Numbered from the stretch's first letter, positions 1 to 6,959 are shown. The stretch is DNA of 8,894 bases from Bordetella parapertussis (GCA_943331855.1 CALQNE010000138.1:1-8894); one strand, 5' to 3'. Program-made: numbers and translations. The notes: generated by a model from the sequence alone, not told the origin.

Positions 1-1046
1 AGGCTGCCCTGAACATGACCTGGGAAATCGATTTTTGGGGAAAGTATCGCGCTGCACTGGCAGCGGCAACCTCAGAGCTTGAGGCGCGGGTGGCTGAGCA
101 GGCACAGGCCGCTTTGATCCTGACGACCGCCACCGCCTCAGCCTACGCAGAGCTGGCCCGTTTGTTTGCACAGCGCGAGGCGACTGAGCGTGCTGTGGCG
201 GTGCGTGAAAAAACTGTGACTGTGTTTGCAGAGCGATTTACCCATGGGCTTGAAACTCGGGGTGGCGTGCGCGAAGCAGATGCCAAGGGCGCGCAGGCCA
301 AGACAGACTTATTGCTTCTCACAGAACAAATTGCCTTACAACGCAATCGCATTGCGGCGCTGCTGGGCGCGGGGCCCGACCGTGGGCTCGCCATCAATCG
401 CCCAACAGTCTTGACGAGTACGGAGGTTGGTTTGCCCGAACGTGTCGCCGCCGAGTTACTGGGCCGTCGCCCCGATGTTGTGGCCGCCAGAGTGCAAGCC
501 CAAGCACAAGCGTCGCGCATTGACCAAAAGCAAGCTGATTTTTATCCCAATATCAACTTGGCGGGATTTATTGGTCTGCAGTCGCTTGGGCTTGATCGCC
601 TGGGGCAAAGTGGTTCGGTGTTCGGCAGTGTCGGCCCTGCCTTTTCATTGCCGATTTTTACGGGTGGTCGCTTGCAAGGCGAATTAAAAAGTGCTTGGGC
701 GTCCTACGATGAGGCCGTGGCAAATTACAACCGTACGCTCATTCAGGCTTTTCAAGAGGTTGCCGATGCTGTGACAAGCTTAAAGGCCTTAGGCGGTCAG
801 ATTGAGCAGGCTGAGCTCGGTCTTGAAGCCTCGCAAGAGGCCTTTCAGATCGCAGCCAACCGTTATCGTGGTGGTTTATCGAATTATCTTGAGGTGTTGA
901 TTTCTGAAGACACCATGCTTTGGAGTTTGCGCAGCGTGACCGATCTCAGAGCGCGTCGGTTTTCTTTAAATGTCTTGTTGGTGCGCGCCCTGGGTGGTGG
1001 TTACCAGTCCTCGAATACAAAACCCTTAATATCGTCTCGACTATGA
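1..1046 (+). CDS. NodT/OprM-family outer-membrane efflux channel, 5' truncated by window edge
   Basis: This is the outer-membrane channel (TolC-like, NodT subgroup) of a tripartite efflux pump; it would carry drugs or toxic compounds from the periplasm to the outside. The reading frame is open from the first bases of the window. The first ATG, at 15, lies inside the conserved segment TWEIDFWGKYRAAL, which in the family sits well inside the first outer-membrane-efflux repeat, so the true start and any lipoprotein signal lie upstream. Counting from that ATG, 343 residues are visible. The second repeat begins near residue 150 with GRRPDVVAARVQAQA. It includes DFYPNINLAGFIGLQS (175-190), the LPIFTGGRL turn (212-220), the helix AFQEVADAV and the YRGGLSNYLEVL segment (284-295). 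It ends with ALGGGYQ, a normal C-terminus for the family. The stop overlaps the start of the next gene by ATGA, which suggests translational coupling. The subgroup call is secure; the substrate is unknown. Confidence 0.93.
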   Translation, partial: AALNMTWEIDFWGKYRAALAAATSELEARVAEQAQAALILTTATASAYAELARLFAQREATERAVAVREKTVTVFAERFTHGLETRGGVREADAKGAQAKTDLLLLTEQIALQRNRIAALLGAGPDRGLAINRPTVLTSTEVGLPERVAAELLGRRPDVVAARVQAQAQASRIDQKQADFYPNINLAGFIGLQSLGLDRLGQSGSVFGSVGPAFSLPIFTGGRLQGELKSAWASYDEAVANYNRTLIQAFQEVADAVTSLKALGGQIEQAELGLEASQEAFQIAANRYRGGLSNYLEVLISEDTMLWSLRSVTDLRARRFSLNVLLVRALGGGYQSSNTKPLISSRL

Positions 1047-2182
1047 CCGAACAGAGCCTTACCGCAAAACAGCAAGAAGCGTCGGCTGTGCGGACCGAAC
1101 AGCGTAAAACGTGGCTGTTGCGTTTGCTATTCGCTGTCCTTGTCATTGGATGTTGCGCATTGGCGTATTGGTTTTTTTATGGATCGCGGTTTATCTCGAC
1201 TGATAATGCTTACACCGCGGTCGAAATCTCCCAGGTCACGCCTGCAGTTGAGGGGACGGTTAAAGCCGTCAACGTGACTGACACACAGGCCGTGCAAGCC
1301 GGTGATATTCTGGCCTTGATTGACGATGCGGATACGCGTTTGGCCTTGCTGCAGGCGCAGGCTGAACTGGGCCGTGCAGTGCGTCGCGTTGAAAGTTATT
1401 TTGCAAATGATCAGTCACTTGGTGCGCAGGTGTTGGCACGCGAGGCCGAAGAACAACGCGCGTTGGCGCAGCTTGAATCGGCGCAAGCCGATGACAATCG
1501 CGCCAAGATTGATTTGCGTCGACGCAAGGCGTTAGAAAAATCAGGTTCAGTTTCTGGCGATGAGTTAACGCGTGCTGAAAATGCCGCAAGTGCGGCGAGT
1601 GCGAATTTGGCCGTTGCACGTGCGAATCTGTCTTTGGCACGCGCAAATCTTGAAGTGACGCGTGGCGCAAAATTAATGAACCAAACCCTGATTGCGGGCA
1701 CGACCGTTGAGGACAATCCTGAAGTTGTTGTTGCGCGTGCCAAAGCAGAACAAGCGCAGCTCAATCAAGCGCGCACCATCGTGCGTGCACCGGTGACGGG
1801 TGTGATTGCCAAGCGGCAAGTGCAAGTTGGGCAACGCGTTCAGGCCGGAACACCCATGCTTTCCGTTGTGCCCACGCAATTGATGCATGTGAACGCCAAC
1901 TTTAAAGAAGTGCAGTTGCCTCGGGTGAAGATCGGTCAAACGGTCGAGTTAACGTCTGATTTGTACGGCGATGGGGTCTTGTTTAAAGGTACGGTTGAAG
2001 GGTTTGCCGGGGGCACAGGTTCTGCGTTTGCCATTATTCCAGCTCAGAATGCGACGGGCAATTGGATTAAGGTGGTGCAGCGTGTACCCGTTCGTATCAA
2101 GCTTGACCCAGAAGAGTTGAAGAAATACCCGTTGACGGTTGGCCTATCCATGACCGTACGCATCGACACCTCAACCCGGTAA
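1043..2182 (+). CDS. emrA: EmrA-type membrane-fusion (periplasmic adaptor) protein
   Basis: This adaptor links the inner-membrane MFS pump to the outer-membrane channel (HlyD/EmrA family). The 379-residue product has a short cytoplasmic N-terminus and one membrane helix at about 23-46. A first half lipoyl-like segment follows (about 55-95, with VTPAVEGTVKAVNVTD). A long Ala/Arg/Glu-rich coiled-coil hairpin spans about 98-245, and the second lipoyl half has RAPVTGVIAKRQVQVGQRV (248-266). The beta-barrel part carries ANFKEVQLPRVKIGQ (285-299) and IIPAQNATGNWIKVVQRVPV (331-350), both typical of EmrA. I chose the ATG at 1043 because the protein then begins just before the membrane helix and forms an ATGA overlap with the upstream stop. 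The frame is open further upstream to 920, but that would add about 41 unrelated residues inside the previous gene. No strong Shine-Dalgarno precedes 1043, which fits coupling. The symbol is by family resemblance. Confidence 0.93.
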   Translation: MTEQSLTAKQQEASAVRTEQRKTWLLRLLFAVLVIGCCALAYWFFYGSRFISTDNAYTAVEISQVTPAVEGTVKAVNVTDTQAVQAGDILALIDDADTRLALLQAQAELGRAVRRVESYFANDQSLGAQVLAREAEEQRALAQLESAQADDNRAKIDLRRRKALEKSGSVSGDELTRAENAASAASANLAVARANLSLARANLEVTRGAKLMNQTLIAGTTVEDNPEVVVARAKAEQAQLNQARTIVRAPVTGVIAKRQVQVGQRVQAGTPMLSVVPTQLMHVNANFKEVQLPRVKIGQTVELTSDLYGDGVLFKGTVEGFAGGTGSAFAIIPAQNATGNWIKVVQRVPVRIKLDPEELKKYPLTVGLSMTVRIDTSTR

Positions 2183-2188
2183 GCTTTG

Positions 2189-3748
2189 ATGACCACACGC
2201 GCAGCTGACGATCTGCATTTGGTCCCGCTGGAAGGCAAAATGCTCTGGATGGCGGCGATTGTCATTGCGGGCGCGAATTTCATGGCGGTGCTGGATATGA
2301 CGATCGCCAACGTCTCGGTGCCAAACATCGCCGGGGGGCTTGGCGCGACCACCAGCCAGGGCACCTGGGTGATTACCTCTTATGCGGTGGCTGAAGCGAT
2401 CGTCTTGCCGCTGACAGGTTGGCTTGCCTCGCGTTTTGGCCTGGTCCGAACCTTTCTCTGGGCAATGAGTTTATTTGCAATATTTTCAATACTGTGTGGG
2501 CTCTCTACCTCGCTCGGAATGTTGGTGGTGGCACGGGTGCTCCAGGGTCTTGCCGGCGGCCCCCTCATGCCGTTGTCGCAAACCCTGTTATTGCGAATTT
2601 TTCCGAAAGAAAAGGCGGGTGCGGCCGTTGCGCTTTGGTCGATGACAACCCTGCTTGCGCCGATTTCAGGTCCGGTCTTGGGTGGGTGGATTTGCGAAAA
2701 TTGGTCGTGGTCCTGGATCTTTTTTATTAACCTACCGCTGGGTTGCATCTCGGTTTATTTTGCGAGCAAGCTATTGCTGCGCTATGAGCAGCCTTTAAAA
2801 CGTGTGCCGATTGACGCGGTTGGTTTGGTTTTGTTGGTGATCTGGGTGGGATCGCTGCAGATCATGCTCGATATTGGCAAAGAGCATGACTGGTTTGCGG
2901 CTACTGAAATTGTGACCTTGGCCATTATCTCGGCAATCGGGTTTGCGACTTTTCTGATTTGGGAGTTGACTGCCGAGCATCCGATCGTGGATCTCAAGGT
3001 ATTTAGACATCGTGGTTTTGCAGTCGCCGTTGTTGCAATGAGTATTGGTTTTTCATCGTTCCTGGTGCTGAATGTGTTGACCCCATTGTGGTTGCAACTG
3101 AATATGGATTACACCGCGGGTCAGGCGGGTCGAACGATCGGGTGGACCGGGGCTTTTTCTTTATGCATGGCACCTTTCGTGGCACGTATGGCTTTAAATA
3201 TTGATCGCAGAAAGCTGGTTTTTGGTGGTTTGCTTTGGCTATCGGGTGTGACTGCTCTGCGTTTTACAGGCAGTACGGATCTCACGTATTGGCAGATCGT
3301 GTTTCCGCTCATGATCATGGGTTTGGGAATGCCCTTCTTCTTTATTTCCGCCTCTGGTATGGCCCTGGCCAGTGTGAGTGCGGAGGACACTGCGTCTGCT
3401 GCGGGGCTACTGAATTTTTCAAGAACATTGCTGGGTGCCTTTGCAGTGTCAGTTATGGCAACAGTTTGGGATGATCACGCCACGGTGAATCATGCTGAGT
3501 TAGTCGGTTTGGTCGATGGCGACGGTGGGTTGTTGCGTACGTTACTCGATAGTGGTGTGTCGACTGAGACAAGCTATGCGTTGATCGATCGGCTGATTAG
3601 CACCCAAAGCGTGATGATCGCCACCAATGAAATCATGATGGTGATCTCGGGAACATTTTTTATTGGCGCGTGCGTCATATGGCTGGCGCCGCGTCCTCGC
3701 TCATGGCATGGGCCCTCGGGTGGTAAGAAGCAACCGTCCAAAGGGTAG
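2189..3748 (+). CDS. emrB: EmrB/QacA-family (DHA2) 14-helix MFS drug:H+ antiporter
   Basis: This inner-membrane proton-driven drug exporter is the energised part of the tripartite system. The product is 519 residues, the usual size for DHA2 transporters with 14 membrane helices. Visible motifs are AVLDMTIANVSVPNIAGGL in helix 1 (33-51, with Asp36), the motif-A-like loop GWLASRFGLVRTF (77-89), the ARVLQGLAGG segment (115-124), motif C APISGPVLGGWI (157-168) and SWIFFINLPLG (175-185). Hydrophobic helices continue to about residue 500, and the tail is basic (GGKKQPSKG). The ATG at 2189 lies 6 bases after the emrA stop; a TTG at 2186 directly before it is in frame, but the ATG is the simpler start. 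The three genes form one operon. The substrate cannot be read from sequence; the family exports hydrophobic drugs, uncouplers and some organic acids. Confidence 0.93.
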   Translation: MTTRAADDLHLVPLEGKMLWMAAIVIAGANFMAVLDMTIANVSVPNIAGGLGATTSQGTWVITSYAVAEAIVLPLTGWLASRFGLVRTFLWAMSLFAIFSILCGLSTSLGMLVVARVLQGLAGGPLMPLSQTLLLRIFPKEKAGAAVALWSMTTLLAPISGPVLGGWICENWSWSWIFFINLPLGCISVYFASKLLLRYEQPLKRVPIDAVGLVLLVIWVGSLQIMLDIGKEHDWFAATEIVTLAIISAIGFATFLIWELTAEHPIVDLKVFRHRGFAVAVVAMSIGFSSFLVLNVLTPLWLQLNMDYTAGQAGRTIGWTGAFSLCMAPFVARMALNIDRRKLVFGGLLWLSGVTALRFTGSTDLTYWQIVFPLMIMGLGMPFFFISASGMALASVSAEDTASAAGLLNFSRTLLGAFAVSVMATVWDDHATVNHAELVGLVDGDGGLLRTLLDSGVSTETSYALIDRLISTQSVMIATNEIMMVISGTFFIGACVIWLAPRPRSWHGPSGGKKQPSKG

Positions 3749-3771
3749 TTCGGGACCTTGGTGCTATTTTT
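3738..3771 (+). terminator. Weak candidate rho-independent terminator of the efflux operon
   Basis: CCAAAGG (3738-3744) can pair with CCTTGG (3756-3761) if one A is bulged, leaving an 11-base loop, and TTTTT follows at 3767-3771. The hairpin overlaps the emrB-like stop codon. The stem has only six pairs and the T-run starts five bases after it, so termination may be inefficient. This is inferred by eye with no folding energy computed. Confidence 0.3.
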
Positions 3772-3791
3772 CGTTAAATGACCGTTTTAAT

Positions 3792-3819
3792 GGAACCTCT
3801 ACCTCTATACTCAGTCAGA
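3792..3819 (+). promoter_or_regulatory. Candidate ECF-sigma (RpoE-like) promoter upstream of the DUF2076 gene
   Basis: GGAACCT at 3792-3798 resembles the GGAACTT -35 element used by RpoE-type ECF sigma factors. After a 15-base spacer, GTCAGA at 3814-3819 resembles their GTCTGA/GTCTAA -10 element. The element lies 34 bases before the start codon, a sensible 5'-leader length. A sigma-70-like TATACT (3806-3811) also lies here but lacks a convincing -35 at 16-18 bases. The 105-base gap 3749-3853 holds nothing else that I can support. Confidence 0.35.
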
Positions 3820-3843
3820 TAGCTATCCGTAACTGATCTGAAC

Positions 3844-3847
3844 GAGG
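3844..3847 (+). promoter_or_regulatory. Ribosome binding site of the DUF2076 gene
   Basis: GAGG lies six bases before the ATG at 3854 and supports that start. It is the clearest Shine-Dalgarno in the window; most other genes here start by overlap or close coupling. Confidence 0.6.
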
Positions 3848-3853
3848 TTTGCC

Positions 3854-4549
3854 ATGAATACTCAAGAACGTGACATGCTAAGTGCGTTTCTCACGCAACT
3901 TACCCAAGCGCAAGTGGGCCCCAAAGACGTTGAGGCGGATGCCTTGATTGCTCAAGCGTTGGCCAAGCAGCCACACGCGGGTTATCTATTGGTGCAAAGG
4001 GCAATGCAGTTAGATTTTGTCTTGCAGCAGTCGCAAGCTAAAGTCGCCGAGCTGCAAGCGCAACTTGAGCGGCAGCAACCAGCCGGACAAACGAGCTTTT
4101 TAGGGGATGCGCACGCGTGGGGACGCGGTCCCGGTGCGGCAACGCAAGGCTTGAATGCGGCGCCTGCGACCGCAAGACCAGCCGTTGCGGGTTCACCTGT
4201 TGCCAACGCAGCGCCAACTGCCGCCGCTGCTGCACCCGCTGCCGCTGCGCCCTGGGGCTCGAGCGTACTCGGCACGGTTGCCACTACTGCCGCTGGGGTT
4301 GTGGCGGGCTCGTTTTTGTACTCAGGAATTCAAAATCTGATGGGCAACCACAACTCGGGCGGAGCCTTTGGTTCAGGGAACGGACACAATAATCAACAGC
4401 CAGCCAGTTATACCGAGAATACGACGGTGAATAACTATTATGCCAATGAGCCAGCGCCTAAATCAGCGTATGACTCGCCCGAGCTATCGGGTGGCTATGA
4501 CGTCGCCGATGCGAGCGATGATTTTGGTGGTTCAGACGATACGGCATAA
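3854..4549 (+). CDS. DUF2076 family protein (COG3416-like), function unknown
   Basis: The 231-residue protein has the layout of the proteobacterial DUF2076 family. The N-terminus MNTQERDMLSAFLTQLTQAQ, with KDVEADALIAQALAKQP (24-40) and YLLVQRAMQLD (44-54), runs into a short coiled coil at about 52-75 (LQQSQAKVAELQAQLERQQ). An Ala/Pro low-complexity linker follows (about 100-133), then a Gly/Ala-rich hydrophobic segment (about 137-163, WGSSVLGTVATTAAGVVAGS) that could be a membrane or amphipathic helix. The tail is rich in Asn, Gly and Asp (TVNNYYANEP, SDDFGGSDD). I see no signal peptide and no catalytic motif. The biochemical role of the family is not established to my knowledge. The gene has its own GAGG site and a candidate stress-sigma promoter, and it ends four bases before the racemase-family gene, so the two may share a transcript. 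Confidence 0.85.
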   Translation: MNTQERDMLSAFLTQLTQAQVGPKDVEADALIAQALAKQPHAGYLLVQRAMQLDFVLQQSQAKVAELQAQLERQQPAGQTSFLGDAHAWGRGPGAATQGLNAAPATARPAVAGSPVANAAPTAAAAAPAAAAPWGSSVLGTVATTAAGVVAGSFLYSGIQNLMGNHNSGGAFGSGNGHNNQQPASYTENTTVNNYYANEPAPKSAYDSPELSGGYDVADASDDFGGSDDTA

Positions 4550-4553
4550 AAGT

Positions 4554-5282
4554 ATGACACCCACTAAAAAGACACAGCGTTTTGGTTTGTTGCTTCCTTC
4601 TTCCAATACAACGCAAGAGCCCGAGTTTATTCAAGTGCTACCTGAATCGGTGTCGTTGCATTGCGCTCGGTTGACCTTAAGCCAGATCGATCCTGAATCA
4701 ACCATCAAGATCGTCGCTGAGCTTGAAACCGAAACACGCAAACTCAACGATGCGCGTGTAGATGCGGTGGTGCTATCGGCGACAGCGCCTTCGACGCGAA
4801 TGGGTAAAGGCTATGATCAAGAAATTTGCCAGCGTATCGAAAAGGCCTGTGGCAAACCCGCTACCACAGCCGCGACTGCGATGCTGCAAGCATTTAAAGT
4901 TTTGAATATCAAACAGATCGTTTTGGCGGCTCCCTGGAGTGCAGCCACGAATCAAACCGTTGCGAACTTTATCGAGGCAAGCGGCGTGCGCGTATTGCAT
5001 CAGGCGGCAATGGGGATCGTGAGCAATATTGAGGTGGGCGATCTGGATGCCCAAACGGCGTATGACTTGGGTCGTCAGGCCGATCGTGCTGAGGCAGATG
5101 CAATATTTTTAGCTTGTGGCAATTGGATGACGATGGATATCATCGAAGCGCTTGAACGTGATTCTGGGAAACCTGTTCTGAGTACGAATAGCTGTGCATT
5201 GTGGGCAATGCTGAATATTTTAGGTGGACATGAAAGGGTGTCGGGCTACGGCACCTTGCTCAACGATCACCTCATTGCCTGA
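4554..5282 (+). CDS. Asp/Glu racemase-superfamily enzyme of arylmalonate decarboxylase / maleate isomerase type
   Basis: The 242-residue product matches the usual size (about 240) of the arylmalonate decarboxylase (AMDase)/maleate cis-trans isomerase branch. These cytosolic enzymes use a cysteine to protonate or attack a carboxylate substrate. The N-terminal LLPSSNTTQEPEF (13-25) is the maleate-isomerase-type substrate loop. The region DAVVLSATAPSTRMG (70-84) holds the position of the first catalytic cysteine, but here it is Ala76. The second cysteine is kept as Cys188 in IFLACGNWMTMD (184-195). The C-terminus has KPVLSTNSCALWAML and GYGTLLND. With a single active-site cysteine it resembles AMDase (Gly74/Cys188) rather than two-cysteine racemases. 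The frame is open upstream to 4440, but that stretch overlaps the DUF2076 tail and looks unlike the family, so I use the ATG at 4554, four bases after the previous stop. The site before it (TAAAAG) is weak, fitting coupling. The family is clear; the substrate is unknown. Confidence 0.88.
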   Translation: MTPTKKTQRFGLLLPSSNTTQEPEFIQVLPESVSLHCARLTLSQIDPESTIKIVAELETETRKLNDARVDAVVLSATAPSTRMGKGYDQEICQRIEKACGKPATTAATAMLQAFKVLNIKQIVLAAPWSAATNQTVANFIEASGVRVLHQAAMGIVSNIEVGDLDAQTAYDLGRQADRAEADAIFLACGNWMTMDIIEALERDSGKPVLSTNSCALWAMLNILGGHERVSGYGTLLNDHLIA

Positions 5283-5325
5283 GGCTCTGATTTTCATCGG
5301 GCTGCTGGTTGACCTTTAACTGCTT

Positions 5326-5330
5326 AGGCG
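5326..5330 (+). promoter_or_regulatory. Ribosome binding site deciding the start of the Bug protein
   Basis: AGGCG lies before two adjacent ATG codons (5333 and 5336), with 7 bases from AGG to the second ATG. It argues against the in-frame TTG at 5309, which lies upstream of it and would add eight residues before the signal peptide. Confidence 0.45.
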
Positions 5331-5332
5331 AC

Positions 5333-6304
5333 ATGATGCCCTTAAATAAAAATTTACGACATCTCTTTTTAGGATGGGCCTTGTTGATGGCATCGGGTAT
5401 TTCGTTGCCGACTCACTCGGCGACGACGATCCGGTTTTATGCCATTGTGGCGGCTGGTGGTAGTGTGGATGCCATGGCGCGTATCGTGGGTGAGAAATTT
5501 GGTCCACTTGTAGACGCCACTGTGATTGTTGAAAACAAGCCGGGCGGGGGCGGTAATTTGGCGACACAAACAGTGGCGCGGTCTGCGCCCGACGGCTTGT
5601 CAATTTTGGTCAGTGGCAATAATCACACCTCGAATTTGTCGCTTTATAAAGATACAGGGTATCAACTCGATGACTTGATCCCGATCGCTGAGTTGATGCG
5701 AGGTCCTGCTGTTGTGGTGGTGCCGAATCGGTCGCCCTATCAGGGGTTTGATCAGTTGATTTCGGATGCAAAAAAACGACCTGGTGAAATTTCTTTTGGC
5801 ACGGCTGGAATTGGTACGGCTAGTCACTTTGCTGCTGAGTACACTTTTTTTACGGCCCAAGTCAAAATGACCTCGGTGCCTTATCGGGGCTCAGGGCCTT
5901 CGTTGACAGACTTGCTAGGCGAGCAAATTCCTGTTGCGGTGTCATCACTTGTCGCAGCCATGCCTTTAATCAAAGCAGGAAAACTTCGCGCGCTCGCAGT
6001 GACGTCGCTGAAACGCTGGCCGGGTGCAGAGGCGATCCCGACGGTTGCCGAATTTGGAATGCCCGATTTTGAACAATTATCCTGGATTGGTTTGTTCGCC
6101 CCCAAGGGAACTCCGTCTGCAATCATCGAGCAATACAGCCAGGCTGCCCAAAAAGTATTGGCGGATCAAGAGGTGCAGCAACGCGTCGCAGGTTTGGGTG
6201 GCGTGGTGGGTGAGTACGGCGCAGTTGAATTTAAAAAATTCATCGACCGGGATTACGAAACGGTTCAGAAGATTGTGAAAAGCGCGGGAATGAAACCTGA
6301 CTAG
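5333..6304 (+). CDS. Bug-family (TctC-like) periplasmic tricarboxylate/carboxylate-binding protein
   Basis: This periplasmic receptor belongs to the Bug family, which is linked to tripartite tricarboxylate transporters and very common in Burkholderiales. It binds small carboxylates or related polar ligands. The 323-residue precursor begins with a signal peptide: basic NKNLRH (5-10), a hydrophobic core at about 11-25, and likely cleavage after Ala30 (THSA). The mature protein shows AAGGSVDAMAR (40-50), the ligand loop of the family, then VIVENKPGGGGNLAT (64-78), SAPDG (84-88), ISFGTAGIGTASHFAAE (153-169), VPYRGSGPSLTDLLG (starting at 182) and IPTVAEFGMPDFE further on. Length and motif order are normal. 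The ATG at 5336 would also serve as start. The gene lies 50 bases after the racemase-family gene, so the two may share a transcript. No TctA or TctB membrane subunit is in the window, as is usual for many dispersed Bug genes; its transporter partner would be elsewhere. Confidence 0.92.
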   Translation: MMPLNKNLRHLFLGWALLMASGISLPTHSATTIRFYAIVAAGGSVDAMARIVGEKFGPLVDATVIVENKPGGGGNLATQTVARSAPDGLSILVSGNNHTSNLSLYKDTGYQLDDLIPIAELMRGPAVVVVPNRSPYQGFDQLISDAKKRPGEISFGTAGIGTASHFAAEYTFFTAQVKMTSVPYRGSGPSLTDLLGEQIPVAVSSLVAAMPLIKAGKLRALAVTSLKRWPGAEAIPTVAEFGMPDFEQLSWIGLFAPKGTPSAIIEQYSQAAQKVLADQEVQQRVAGLGGVVGEYGAVEFKKFIDRDYETVQKIVKSAGMKPD

Positions 6305-6308
6305 GGGC

Positions 6309-6959
6309 TTAGGCAGGGCGTTTTAACTCAGAACCCGTGCGCGCTTGAAAGGTTAATAAATCCTGGGCCGTATCAATGTCCACTATAAAGTGTTCATTTG
6401 TAGTTTGATATTGATCAACAAGTTGCGGGTGGTCTTTGATAAAACCGCGACAAGTCACCGCTGGGTCGTCTGCCAGTATGGTTGAAATAATCTCTTTAGA
6501 GATTGCAACCGGGTTGCCGCGCTGCCCGTTGACTAGGGGATAACGAATCTCGGCCGTGGCTCTGCGTTGTTCAAAGGCAGTGATGAGCTCAAGAAAATCT
6601 TCTGCAACTAGCAGGGGTTGATCAGCTAGCGTAATGAAGCTGAAATCATAGGGGTCGCGCAATTGCGCAAGTCCCAGCCGGACGGAAGATTGTTGACCTG
6701 CTTCAGGGGTCGGATTGCGGATCACGACAACGCCTTGGTCTTTGAGTTCCGCTTCAATCAACGAGTGAAAATAGCCTGTGACCACAACGATTTGCTCAAT
6801 CTTCGCTAAACGAAGTGCCGCCAGCTGCCGTGTCAGTAACGATTGGCCCTTGAGTGTAAGAAGACTTTTTGGGATGCCTCCTAGCCGTGAACCTTCGCCG
6901 GCCGCCAATAACACGGCGGCGGGTACGACTGAGTGTCTCGATTGAACGTGCTCAGACAT
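6309..6959 (-). CDS. MobA/MocA-like NTP transferase (nucleotidyltransferase family)
   Basis: The 216-residue protein has the fold signature of the MobA/MocA branch of nucleotidyltransferases, which transfer a nucleotide from NTP to a cofactor or small phosphorylated substrate. Visible are the nucleotide-binding loop AAVLLAAGEGSRLGGIPK (14-31), IVVVTGYF (57-64), NPTPEAGQQSSVRLGL (82-97), the acidic FITLADQPLL (108-117, DQP as in the MocA/CoxI type rather than the CDMP of MobA), RGNPVAI (147-153) and a C-terminal DIDTAQDL (194-201). MocA makes molybdopterin cytosine dinucleotide for xanthine-oxidase-family enzymes, which is one possible role; no such enzyme is in the window. It starts 7 bases after the garD stop and probably depends on the garD transcript. 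No strong Shine-Dalgarno is visible. It converges tail to tail on the Bug gene with 4 bases between stop codons. Family is clear, substrate open. Confidence 0.85.
   Translation of the reverse strand: MSEHVQSRHSVVPAAVLLAAGEGSRLGGIPKSLLTLKGQSLLTRQLAALRLAKIEQIVVVTGYFHSLIEAELKDQGVVVIRNPTPEAGQQSSVRLGLAQLRDPYDFSFITLADQPLLVAEDFLELITAFEQRRATAEIRYPLVNGQRGNPVAISKEIISTILADDPAVTCRGFIKDHPQLVDQYQTTNEHFIVDIDTAQDLLTFQARTGSELKRPA

Noticed and set aside
920..1042. Longer N-terminus for the EmrA-type protein beginning at 920
   Set aside because: The extra residues lie within the NodT-type gene in another frame, do not resemble the family, and would put about 60 odd residues before the membrane helix. The ATGA overlap at 1043 is the better start.
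1269..1764. Open frames on the minus strand inside the EmrA-type gene
   Set aside because: They arise from the repetitive Ala/Arg coiled-coil coding; no start signals or domain features.
4195..4255. Possible microsatellite or phase-variable repeat (GCC/GCT runs)
   Set aside because: The units vary in third position and encode an ordinary Ala/Pro linker; there is no perfect tandem repeat that would slip.
3982..4284. Open frame on the minus strand inside the DUF2076 gene, rich in Ala
   Set aside because: It is the mirror of the GC-rich Ala/Pro linker, with no ribosome site and no recognisable domain.
4440..4553. Longer N-terminus for the racemase-family enzyme beginning at 4440
   Set aside because: It overlaps the acidic tail of the DUF2076 gene in another frame and adds 38 residues not seen in the family; the enzyme's conserved start is at 4554.
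5278..5286. Short palindrome GCCTGAGGC around the racemase-family stop codon as a terminator
   Set aside because: The arms are too short for a stable hairpin and no suitable T-run follows.
5309..5332. TTG start for the Bug protein
   Set aside because: It would place eight residues before a normal signal peptide and lies upstream of the AGGCG site; the ATG pair at 5333/5336 fits better.
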